Part shown: positions 7,266 to 14,685 of the stretch, piece after piece
Numbering within the stretch: the first letter of the stretch is position 1
Layout of the letters: every line of letters starts with the position of its first letter
Position numbers and translations under genes: made by a program
The notes under the pieces: model-generated
What the model saw: the letters and a program-made list of their open reading frames with translations, nothing else
Told to the model about the DNA's origin: nothing
Databases searched by the model: none
Assembly: GCA_900549475.1 (NCBI GenBank)
Contig: UROF01000002.1
Span: 62,001-126,000 of the forward strand
Reading direction: 5' to 3'
Length of the DNA: 64,000 nucleotides
DNA from: an uncultured Eubacteriales bacterium
Lineage (GTDB): Bacteria; Bacillota; Clostridia; Oscillospirales; Oscillospiraceae

Positions 7266-8531
7266 GTGGATGTCATGGAAAAACTGACGATCCTGACTGA
7301 CGCTGCCAAATATGACGCCGCCTGTACCTCCAGCGGCGCCAGCCGGGGAAGCAGGGCTGGATACATTGGAAATACATCCTCCTCCATAGCTGGCTGCTGC
7401 CATACCTTCTCCGCCGATGGCCGCTGTGTTACGCTGCTGAAGGTTCTCATGACCAATTGCTGTGTCTATGACTGCAAATACTGCGTCAACCGCTGTTCCA
7501 ATGACACCCGCCGGGCAGTTTTCTCACCGGAGGAACTGGCTGATCTGACTATCCAATTCTATCGGCGCAATTATATTGAAGGGCTGTTCCTATCCTCCGG
7601 GGTGATGGTGAGCCCCGATTACACCACAGAGCGAATGATCCGCTGTTTGGACCTGCTGCGCAACCACTACCGCTTCAACGGGTATATCCACGCCAAGGCG
7701 ATCCCAGGCACATCCCCGGAATTGGTGACACAGCTGGGCCTTCTGGCCGACCGGCTCAGCGTGAATATCGAACTTCCCTCAGAACAGGGGCTCCAGACCC
7801 TGGCCCCCAATAAAACCAGGAAAGCCATCTTCCGTCCCATGAATCAGATCACCCATACGCTGAAAGAGAATAAGGAAGAGCTGGTGAAGTACCGTCATAC
7901 GCCCCGCTTTGCTCCGGCAGGCCAGAGCACCCAGATGATCATCGGTGCCACACCGGACAGTGACCGGCACATCCTGTCCCTCACCCAGGCGCTCTACGAC
8001 AAGTACCGCCTCAAACGGGTGTTCTATTCAGCCTATGTGCCGGTGGTGGAAAATACCCTTCTCCCCTCCCTGGATACCAAACCACCTCTCCTGCGGGAGC
8101 ACCGCCTGTACCAGGCGGACTGGCTCCTCCGGTTTTATGGTTTCCGGGCGGAGGAGCTGCTGGACGAGGACGATCCCAACTTCAATCCGTTGGTGGACCC
8201 CAAATGCAGCTGGGCCCTGAAACATCCCGCCTTCTTCCCGGTGGAGATCAACACTGCCAGCCGGGAGGAGCTTTTACGGGTACCGGGGGTCGGCGTGGTC
8301 TCTGCCCGCCGTATTCTCTATGCCCGGCGGGCCAGGAAGCTGGAACATGAGGATCTGAGGAAGCTGGGTGTGGTCATGAAGCGGGCCCAGTATTTTATAA
8401 CCTGCAAAGGCAGGGTCCTGGACGGCGTCAGCCTCAGGCCGGACAGCGTTCTGCGAAGCCTCACTGCTCTGGAGCGCTCTGCGTTGCCTGCCAGCGAGGG
8501 GGAACAGCTGAGCCTGTTTGATCCTGCGTGA
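7266..8531 (+). CDS. Putative DNA modification/repair radical-SAM protein (TIGR03916-like)
   Basis: A 421-residue radical-SAM enzyme. The cluster motif is MTNCCVYDCKYCVNRC (CxxxCxxC near residue 65-72), preceded by AGCCHTFSADGRCVTLLK. A helix-hairpin-helix DNA-binding element, NTASREELLRVPGVGVVSARRI, lies near residue 335-357. Together with the next gene this matches the TIGR03916/TIGR03915 pair predicted to act on DNA; the reaction is not established. A GTG start at 7266 gives MDVMEKLTILTDAAKYDAAC, the expected family N-terminus, 7 bases after GAGAGGAGG. The partner gene follows after a 162-base gap containing a bipartite palindrome. Confidence 0.9.
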   Translation: MDVMEKLTILTDAAKYDAACTSSGASRGSRAGYIGNTSSSIAGCCHTFSADGRCVTLLKVLMTNCCVYDCKYCVNRCSNDTRRAVFSPEELADLTIQFYRRNYIEGLFLSSGVMVSPDYTTERMIRCLDLLRNHYRFNGYIHAKAIPGTSPELVTQLGLLADRLSVNIELPSEQGLQTLAPNKTRKAIFRPMNQITHTLKENKEELVKYRHTPRFAPAGQSTQMIIGATPDSDRHILSLTQALYDKYRLKRVFYSAYVPVVENTLLPSLDTKPPLLREHRLYQADWLLRFYGFRAEELLDEDDPNFNPLVDPKCSWALKHPAFFPVEINTASREELLRVPGVGVVSARRILYARRARKLEHEDLRKLGVVMKRAQYFITCKGRVLDGVSLRPDSVLRSLTALERSALPASEGEQLSLFDPA

Positions 8532-8559
8532 GGACATACTCTGTATCCTTGTACTTTCC

Positions 8560-8617
8560 GTTCTTTTTCTTAGAAGAAAAAGAACCAAAAAGAATTTTCC
8601 GCGAAACTTCGTTTCGC
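8560..8617. repeat. Bipartite palindromic intergenic element, copy 1
   Basis: Hairpin A is a perfect 12-bp palindrome, GTTCTTTTTCTT-AG-AAGAAAAAGAAC (8560-8585). A 15-base linker, CAAAAAGAATTTTCC, follows, then hairpin B, GCGAAAC-TTC-GTTTCGC (8601-8617). A second copy with the same order, spacing and related linker occurs at 18693-18755. No protein is encoded. It lies between the two DNA-repair genes and has no proper terminator T-run. Confidence 0.8.
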
Positions 8618-8693
8618 TCATCAGAAAGCAGCAGAGCGATGCGCCACACCGTTAAACAGGGAGGAAACATCAAGTAGGAGGGTGTGCAAGACC

Positions 8694-9578
8694 ATGGAAG
8701 TTATTTACCGCTATGACGGCAGTTTTGAGGGGTTCCTCTGCTGCGTCTTTGACAGCTATGTGAATCGGGAACGTCCCTCAGAGTTCCAGGACGAGGCACA
8801 TCTGGTCCAGTCCCTCTTCCCTGCCCGCTGGGTAGGAACGGATCTGCGCCACGCCCAAAGGATACTGGTCAGTCTGGAGAAAATTGACCCATGGGCCAAG
8901 GAGCTGGTGGCCAAAGGCTTTCTCACCTGCGCACCGGATCGGGAAATGATCCTATACCGTTTTATACGTGCCCTGTACCACGTAGGAAAACCACTCCTGC
9001 GACAGCTCAGCGACGACGCCGTGCTGCCTCTTCTTCAGGCGGTACGGCATCTGGATGGAGAGGTACATTTGCTCAAAGGTTTTGTCCGATTTTCGGAATT
9101 TGAGGGGATGCTGGCCGGAGAGATCCGTCCCAAAAACCGTGTTCTGCCCCTGCTGCGGCACCACTTCTGCAGCCGCTTTTATAATGAGACATTCCTTCTC
9201 TACGACCGCACTCACCGGGAAGCCTTGCTCCATCAGCCGGGCAAATGGGCTATTCTCCCGCTGGAAGAGTTTAAAATGGCCGCTCCCTCTGCCGAAGAGG
9301 CCCAGTACCGGCGGCTATGGAAACGGTTTTATGATACGATCGAGATCCGGGAACGCCATAACCCCAAACTCCGCCGCACCCACATGCCTCAGCGCTACTG
9401 GGATACCATGACAGAGTTCCAGGATGATGCCTTTTTTGAGCCCGCACCAGGCCCGGATACAACAGCTTCCGGCCAATGCCCGGAAAGCACGGTCCAGCTT
9501 CCCGGCCAACGGGATCTCTCCCACTCTTCCCGGTCTCTTTCCCCCCTTTCTCCCGCTCTGTTCCCTCATCACCAATGA
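8694..9578 (+). CDS. TIGR03915/DUF4130-type putative DNA repair protein
   Basis: Partner of the upstream radical-SAM protein. The N-terminus MEVIYRYDGSFEGFLCCVFDSY and the later stretch LKGFVRFSEFEGMLAGEI, then HHFCSRFYNETFLLYDRTH and KRFYDTIEIRERHNPKLRRTHMPQRYW, are the family landmarks (some relatives are fused to a uracil-DNA-glycosylase-like domain). The ATG at 8694 is preferred; AGGAGGG lies 11 bases upstream, while the GTG at 8682 overlaps it. After about residue 255 the protein carries a 40-residue Ser/Pro-rich tail with no family resemblance, which may be disordered or result from a late frameshift. The biochemical role is unproven. Confidence 0.88.
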   Translation: MEVIYRYDGSFEGFLCCVFDSYVNRERPSEFQDEAHLVQSLFPARWVGTDLRHAQRILVSLEKIDPWAKELVAKGFLTCAPDREMILYRFIRALYHVGKPLLRQLSDDAVLPLLQAVRHLDGEVHLLKGFVRFSEFEGMLAGEIRPKNRVLPLLRHHFCSRFYNETFLLYDRTHREALLHQPGKWAILPLEEFKMAAPSAEEAQYRRLWKRFYDTIEIRERHNPKLRRTHMPQRYWDTMTEFQDDAFFEPAPGPDTTASGQCPESTVQLPGQRDLSHSSRSLSPLSPALFPHHQ

Positions 9579-9689
9579 GTTTACCCTTTTGCTTTCATTT
9601 CTCCCTTTCTTCTATAGGCAAATCATCTATTTTTTCCAACTCAAACAAAAATTATACTGAAATTTCTTCTGGATTTTTCCATAATCTCA

Positions 9690-9718
9690 TTGACATTTCG
9701 ACATAAAACATATATAGT
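9690..9718 (+). promoter_or_regulatory. Strong promoter of potABCD
   Basis: Consensus TTGACA (9690-9695), 17-base spacer, TATAGT (9713-9718). The predicted start is near 9725, leaving a leader of about 115 bases before potA. Positions 9579-9689 upstream are AT-rich and contain nothing that I recognise. Confidence 0.85.
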
Positions 9719-9722
9719 ATGC

Positions 9723-9789
9723 TTGCCTGTTTTTCCGGGGGAAAAGTACTCAGGAAGGACAGGCAATTTTCTGCGTCCTGAAGCAGAAA
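9723..9789 (+). promoter_or_regulatory. Structured 5' leader of potABCD (two tandem hairpins)
   Basis: Hairpin 1 pairs TTGCCTGT (9723-9730) with ACAGGCAA (9759-9766) and encloses TTTTCC/GGAAAA (9731-9736, 9740-9745). Hairpin 2 pairs TTTCTGC (9768-9774) with GCAGAAA (9783-9789). CAGGA (9751-9755) could instead pair with TCCTG (9776-9780), which would compete with both. No known riboswitch class is recognised; a regulatory role is inference. Confidence 0.45.
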
Positions 9790-9838
9790 TTTGTCTGTAT
9801 ATGCGTCTTTAATGATAAAAGGGAATGGGGGAGGATAA

Positions 9839-11041
9839 ATGTCCAAAGAGTTGATTCGCCTTGTGAATTGCAGCATGGCGTTTGACGGCGAGCTTGTTCT
9901 CGATAACATGAACCTATATTTCAATGACAGTGAATTCCTCACACTGCTCGGACCCAGTGGCTGCGGCAAGACCACTACCTTGCGCATCATTGGCGGCTTT
10001 ATCACGCCCACTTCTGGTGAAGTGTTGTTCGACGGGGTGAGGATGAATGATATTCCCCCCCATTTGCGACAGGTCAATACCGTTTTCCAGCGCTATGCTC
10101 TCTTCCCTCATCTCAATGTATTTGAGAATGTGGCCTTCGGTCTGCGCATTGGCAGAACTGAGGAAAAAGAGGTAAACGGCAAGAAGAAAAAAGTCAAGGT
10201 CCGCATCCCCCAGGACGAGATCCGGGAGCGGGTTTTAGAAATGCTGGAAGTGGTGAGCCTCAAGGGCTTTGAGAACCGCCGCATCAATGAGCTCTCCGGT
10301 GGACAGCAGCAGCGTGTGGCCATTGCCCGCGCCCTGGTGAACCGGCCCAAGGTCCTTCTGCTGGACGAGCCTCTGGGCGCTCTGGACCTGCGGCTGCGCA
10401 AGGATATGCAGAGCGAACTCAAGCGTATCCAGCAGCAGATGGGCATCACCTTCATCTATGTCACCCACGACCAGGAGGAGGCCCTCGCCATGAGCGATAC
10501 CATCGTGGTCATGGACCAGGGCAAGATCCAGCAGATCGGTACCCCGGAGGACATCTACAACGAGCCGAAAAACGCCTTCGTGGCAGATTTCATCGGTGAA
10601 AGCAATATCCTGGACGGTATTATGCACGAGGACTACGTCGTGGAGTTCTTCAACCGCAAGTTCAAGTGCCTGGACAAGGGCTTTGCTCCCATGGAGCCGG
10701 TGGATGTGGTCATCCGGCCGGAGGACATCGATATCGTTCCCCCGGAAAAAGGACAGCTGCGGGGCACCGTCACCTCTGTCACCTTCAAAGGCGTCCATTA
10801 CGACACCATCGTGGATTTCAAGGGCTTCAAATGGCTGATCCAGACAACGGACTACCATCCCGAGGGGGAAACCATCGGCATCATCCTCAACCCCGACGAC
10901 ATCCACATCATGCACAAGAGCCAGTATTCCGGTATGTTCGGCGACTATAGCTCCTACTCTGAAGAGTATGAGGAGATGGACGACGTAACTATGCTGGACG
11001 AGGAGGAGGACGGCCCTCGGGAGGACGGCCATGAAGAATAA
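9839..11041 (+). CDS. potA: Spermidine/putrescine ABC transporter ATPase PotA
   Basis: The nucleotide-binding subunit energising polyamine import at the inner face of the membrane. Walker A GPSGCGKTT near residue 40, Q-loop FQRYALFPHLN, ABC signature LSGGQQQRVAIARAL, Walker B VLLLDEPLGALD and switch His VTHDQEEALAMSD are all intact. The C-terminal 150 residues form the TOBE/OB regulatory domain typical of PotA, and end with an acidic tail. An insertion around residues 102-120 (EEKEVNGKKKKVKVRI) between Q-loop and signature is common in clostridial PotA. The ATG follows GGGGGAGG. It overlaps potB by 11 bases, indicating translational coupling. Confidence 0.96.
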   Translation: MSKELIRLVNCSMAFDGELVLDNMNLYFNDSEFLTLLGPSGCGKTTTLRIIGGFITPTSGEVLFDGVRMNDIPPHLRQVNTVFQRYALFPHLNVFENVAFGLRIGRTEEKEVNGKKKKVKVRIPQDEIRERVLEMLEVVSLKGFENRRINELSGGQQQRVAIARALVNRPKVLLLDEPLGALDLRLRKDMQSELKRIQQQMGITFIYVTHDQEEALAMSDTIVVMDQGKIQQIGTPEDIYNEPKNAFVADFIGESNILDGIMHEDYVVEFFNRKFKCLDKGFAPMEPVDVVIRPEDIDIVPPEKGQLRGTVTSVTFKGVHYDTIVDFKGFKWLIQTTDYHPEGETIGIILNPDDIHIMHKSQYSGMFGDYSSYSEEYEEMDDVTMLDEEEDGPREDGHEE

Positions 11042-11927
11042 GCGCGCCCTCTTCGCCGTCCCCTATATCGTCTGGATGGCCTTCCTGGTGGTGATCCCCA
11101 TTATCATCATGGTGGTCTACGCCTTTACCACCGGCACCACCGACGGCTCCCTGGGCTCCTTTACCCTAGACAACTTTACCAGCATGGGCAGCTACACCGT
11201 GGTCTTTACCCGCTCCTTCAAGCTGGCCTTGATTGCCACTTTGGTCTGCCTTCTGATTGGGTATCCTATCTCCTACATGATTGCCAAAGAGGGACCCCGG
11301 TTTCAGCGGATCGCCATGGTGCTCATCATGCTGCCCATGTGGATCAACTTCCTGCTGCGGACCTATTCCTGGATGTCCATTCTGGAGAATAACGGCCTGC
11401 TCAACCAGTTTTTCCGGGCTATCGGCCTCATCGATCTCTACAACAGTATCGCTATCCACTTTGCCGCAGACCCCAGCGCCTATGTACCCATTACCTATTT
11501 CCAGATGATGGGCACCTCCGGCGCAGTGGTGCTAGGCATGGTGTATAACTATCTGCCGTTCATGATCTTGCCGATATACTCTGTCATCGTCAAGCTGGAT
11601 CACTCCCTGATAGAGGCTGCTCATGACCTGGGCGCCAACTCCCTGGTCGTGTTCCGCAAGGTCATCTTCCCTCTGAGCCTCCCCGGCGTCCTTTCTGGTA
11701 TTACCATGGTGTTCGTCCCTTCTGTTTCCACCTTCGCCATTTCCCGTCTGCTGGGAGGCGGTAACCAGATGCTTCTGGGCGACCTCATTGAACTGCAGTT
11801 CACCGGCGGAGCGTACAACCCCCACCTGGGGGCTGCCATCGCCATGGTGATGATGGTCATCGTCGTCGTATGTATGTGGGTCATGAACCACTTCGGCGAG
11901 GGTGAAGAACAGGCGGTGATGCTATGA
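11031..11927 (+). CDS. potB: Spermidine/putrescine ABC transporter permease PotB
   Basis: A 298-residue permease with six predicted membrane helices. The EAA loop that docks with PotA reads EAAHDLGANSLVVFRKVIFPLSLPG near residues 195-220, and the N-terminus KRALFAVPYIVWMAFLVVIPI is typical of PotB/PotH. The start lies inside the end of potA and its stop codon overlaps the potC start by 4 bases (ATGA), so the four pot genes are a tightly coupled operon. Confidence 0.95.
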   Translation: MKNKRALFAVPYIVWMAFLVVIPIIIMVVYAFTTGTTDGSLGSFTLDNFTSMGSYTVVFTRSFKLALIATLVCLLIGYPISYMIAKEGPRFQRIAMVLIMLPMWINFLLRTYSWMSILENNGLLNQFFRAIGLIDLYNSIAIHFAADPSAYVPITYFQMMGTSGAVVLGMVYNYLPFMILPIYSVIVKLDHSLIEAAHDLGANSLVVFRKVIFPLSLPGVLSGITMVFVPSVSTFAISRLLGGGNQMLLGDLIELQFTGGAYNPHLGAAIAMVMMVIVVVCMWVMNHFGEGEEQAVML

Positions 11928-12793
11928 AACACCGTAGTCTCAACCGGGTCTTTATGGCCCTGGTATTTCTGTTCCTCTATGCTCCCATTTTCCTGCTGAT
12001 CATCTTTTCCTTCAATGCTGGAGAGAGCAGCGTGGTATGGAAAGGGTTTTCCCTCAAGTGGTACGGTGAACTGTTCCGGGATCGTCTGATCATGCAGAGC
12101 GTATACACTACCCTGCTGGTATCCCTTCTCGCCACCGTCATTTCCACCATTGCCGGCACCTTCGCGGCCATCGGCTTTTACAGTATGCGTCGGCGGGTAC
12201 GGGAACCTCTGATGACGGTGAACAGCATTCCTATGATGAATGCGGATATCGTCACCGGTGTCTCCTTGTGTCTGTTCTTTGTGGCCTTTTTCAACCTGTG
12301 GGGAGATTTTGCCTCCTGGATCAACAGCATCCAGAGCCTTGTCTACCTCCCTACCCGGCTGAATCTGGGCTTCGGTACCCTGCTTCTGGCCCACATCTCC
12401 TTTAACATTCCCTATGTGATCCTGTCCGTCGGTCCCAAACTCCGGCAGATGGATCGGAACCTGGTGGATGCTGCCCAGGATCTGGGCTGCACCTGGATGC
12501 AGGCCTTCTGGAAGGTGATCCTGCCGGAGATCAAACCCGGTATCGTATCCGGCGCCCTGATCGCCTTTACCATGAGTGTGGATGACTTTGTCATCTCCTA
12601 TTTTACCGCAGGTTCCGCCACTTCTACCTTGGCTATGCAGATCTACAGCATGACCAAAAAGCGTATCAGCCCCAAGATCAATGCCATTTCCACCCTGCTC
12701 TTTATCACGGTGCTGGTGCTGCTGGTGATCGTCAACATCCGAGAAGCCAGACAGGAGCGTGCCGCTCTGGCCCGGCAGTCCGGGAAAAAATAG
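11924..12793 (+). CDS. potC: Spermidine/putrescine ABC transporter permease PotC
   Basis: The second channel subunit, 289 residues with six membrane helices. EAA loop: DAAQDLGCTWMQAFWKVILPEIKPG near residues 183-208. The sequence LYAPIFLLIIFSFNAGESSVVWKGFSLKWYGELF near the N-terminus is characteristic of PotC/PotI. The ATG at 11924 overlaps the potB stop. A 61-base gap separates it from potD. Confidence 0.95.
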   Translation: MKHRSLNRVFMALVFLFLYAPIFLLIIFSFNAGESSVVWKGFSLKWYGELFRDRLIMQSVYTTLLVSLLATVISTIAGTFAAIGFYSMRRRVREPLMTVNSIPMMNADIVTGVSLCLFFVAFFNLWGDFASWINSIQSLVYLPTRLNLGFGTLLLAHISFNIPYVILSVGPKLRQMDRNLVDAAQDLGCTWMQAFWKVILPEIKPGIVSGALIAFTMSVDDFVISYFTAGSATSTLAMQIYSMTKKRISPKINAISTLLFITVLVLLVIVNIREARQERAALARQSGKK

Positions 12794-12854
12794 TGTGGTT
12801 TTTGCGGCAATGCCGTAAAAATAAATTTATTTGTTTTATTGGAGGAATGATCAA

Positions 12855-13937
12855 TTGAAAAAGAAACTTGCCTTGGCGCTGGCCACTGTACTGGCCTGCG
12901 GACTGCTCTTCACCGGCTGCTCCGGCGGCTCGGGTCGTGTTGTCAACGTGTGCAGCTGGGGCGAATACATCGACACAGACCTTATCACACAATTCGAGGA
13001 GGAAACCGGCATCACCGTCAATTATCAGACTGCGGATAGCAACGAGATCCTCTATTCCCAGCTGAAAAACGGCGGAGCTAACTACGATGTCATCGTCCCC
13101 TCTGACTATATGATCGCCCGTCTTATCGATGAAGGTATGCTGGCGGAGCTCAACTACGACAATATCCCCAACTATGCCAAGATCGACGAGGCTTACAAGG
13201 GCCTGAGCTTTGATCCCGAAAACAAGTATACTGTCCCCTACTCCTGGGGTACCCTGGGTATCATCTACAACAGCACCATGGTGGATGAGCCTATCACCAG
13301 CTGGAATGCTATGTTTGATACCGCGTATGCGGATAATGTCCTGATGATCAATAACTCCCGTGACGCTCTGGGTATTGCCCTTATGAGCCTGGGTTACTCC
13401 GTCAACACCACTGACGAGGCTCAGATCCGGGAAGCTTATGAAAAGCTGGCCCAGGCCAAGGCCGATGGCGTCTACCAGGGCTGGGTCATGGATGAGGTGT
13501 TCCAGAAGATGGAACAGGGCAATGCCGCTATTGCTGCCTACTATGCCGGTGATTACCTGACCATGCTGGAGAGCAATCCCGACCTGGTGTATGTTGTCCC
13601 CGATGAGGGTTCCAACTGGTTTGTGGATGCTATGTGCGTACTGAAGGATGCCGAGCACAAGGAAGAGGCTGAGGAGTGGATCAACTTCATCTGCGGCACT
13701 GAGGCCAGCCTGGCTAACATGGACTATATCTGGTACGCTTCCCCCAACGCCGAGGCGCTGGAGCAGTATCCTGCCTACTATGAGGAGACTTACGGCGAGC
13801 CCCTGGATCAGGAGCTTTACAACATCATGGCCGCTCCCCAGGATGTGCTGGACCGCTGCGAACTCTACGAGAATATGCCCGCTGAAACCCTGAACCTCTA
13901 CAACGATCTGTGGATCGAACTGGGCGTGGGCAACTGA
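12855..13937 (+). CDS. potD: Polyamine-binding lipoprotein PotD
   Basis: The extracytoplasmic substrate-binding protein of the transporter, 360 residues. A lipoprotein signal peptide (KKK, hydrophobic core, lipobox LFTGC) anchors it to the membrane. The mature part begins with VVNVCSWGEYIDTDLITQFEEETG, and later PYSWGTLGIIYN and EGSNWFVDAMCV are PotD/PotF landmarks lining the polyamine pocket. The TTG at 12855 is the only start that gives a clean signal peptide; GGAGG lies 9 bases before it. Spermidine versus putrescine preference cannot be decided from sequence. Confidence 0.95.
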   Translation: MKKKLALALATVLACGLLFTGCSGGSGRVVNVCSWGEYIDTDLITQFEEETGITVNYQTADSNEILYSQLKNGGANYDVIVPSDYMIARLIDEGMLAELNYDNIPNYAKIDEAYKGLSFDPENKYTVPYSWGTLGIIYNSTMVDEPITSWNAMFDTAYADNVLMINNSRDALGIALMSLGYSVNTTDEAQIREAYEKLAQAKADGVYQGWVMDEVFQKMEQGNAAIAAYYAGDYLTMLESNPDLVYVVPDEGSNWFVDAMCVLKDAEHKEEAEEWINFICGTEASLANMDYIWYASPNAEALEQYPAYYEETYGEPLDQELYNIMAAPQDVLDRCELYENMPAETLNLYNDLWIELGVGN

Positions 13938-13950
13938 TTGTTTATCTATA

Positions 13951-13988
13951 AAAAAACAAGCTGTTCCAATGGAACAGCTTGTTTTTTT
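13951..13988. terminator. Bidirectional terminator between potD and the XRE gene
   Basis: A-tract, stem ACAAGCTGTTCC, loop AAT, GGAACAGCTTGT, T-tract. Both sides carry runs of six or more A/T, so it can end potABCD and the convergent XRE gene, whose stop codon (13987-13989) lies at its edge. Confidence 0.93.
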
Positions 13989-14547
13989 ATGAATCAGACC
14001 GGCCCTTCCGGTAGAGTACGACAGCCAGGATAACTCCTCCTACTGCAATAAGCACTCCCACCGCCATGGCAATGGCAGGTACCACCAGGACCATGCGTCC
14101 CATCCCCAAACCAGGCCTGGCTATAGACCAGAGATCATTGGGGAACATCCGCCGGAAGTTGTACCAGCCCAGTGCCCCCACCAGCAAAATACCAAGCCCG
14201 CTGAAGGTCATATACAGTCCCGCCAGCCAGCCATGGCGGCGGATGAGCCGCCCTAAGCTCCGGAAGGCGTACTCTCCTGCCGCCGGAGAGGTGTCTGGAC
14301 CCATCCCAGCTTTGTCAGTCCGAGATGCAGTCGTACCCTCATCACCAGGTAGGTCTGGAGAGAGCAGCTCATCCGTGGTAACGGAAAAGACTTGCGCCAG
14401 TAACCGCAGCTTTTCCACCTCCGGAACAGCATCCCCCAGTTCCCATTTACTTACTGCCTGACGGCTGACACCCACCCGGGCAGCCAACTCCTCCTGGCTG
14501 AACTTATTCTTCTTTCGGTACCAGCAAATCTTCTCTCCCAATGTCAT
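13987..14547 (-). CDS. XRE-family regulator with C-terminal membrane segments
   Basis: A 186-residue protein. Residues 1-60 form a Cro/CI-type helix-turn-helix (MTLGEKICWYRKKNKFSQEELAARVGVSRQAVSKWELG). A variable linker follows, then two or three hydrophobic stretches, one at about residues 108-130 and another near 155-178, suggesting a membrane-tethered regulator. The ATG at 14547 has AAAGGAG 8 bases upstream; the GTG at 14556 overlaps that site. A perfect palindrome (14622-14638) lies in its upstream region, so autoregulation is likely. Target genes are unknown; convergent placement with potD shows no functional link. Confidence 0.85.
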   Translation of the reverse strand: MTLGEKICWYRKKNKFSQEELAARVGVSRQAVSKWELGDAVPEVEKLRLLAQVFSVTTDELLSPDLPGDEGTTASRTDKAGMGPDTSPAAGEYAFRSLGRLIRRHGWLAGLYMTFSGLGILLVGALGWYNFRRMFPNDLWSIARPGLGMGRMVLVVPAIAMAVGVLIAVGGVILAVVLYRKGRSDS

Positions 14548-14588
14548 GGCAACCACTCCTTTCGTGCTTTCAGTCTAGCAAATCGTGC

Positions 14589-14638
14589 GGTTGCGCACCA
14601 CCAGCACGGCATGGAACATTTCGCAACCAATGGTTGCG
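14589..14638. promoter_or_regulatory. Putative XRE operator: palindrome plus extra half-site
   Basis: CGCAACCA-A-TGGTTGCG (14622-14638) is a perfect palindrome, and the half-site GGTTGCG recurs at 14589-14595. A minus-strand -10-like TATAGT lies directly upstream (14643-14648). The arrangement suits repression by the XRE protein encoded 40-75 bases away. Binding is inferred. Confidence 0.5.
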
Positions 14639-14685
14639 GCCAACTATAAAAGAGCGATCAAAGGATGCCCTGCCGCCCGGCGCTG

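Noticed and set aside
8532..8693. A small coding gene between the two DNA-repair genes
   Set aside because: The stretch is occupied by the bipartite palindrome; no frame has a start with a ribosome site.
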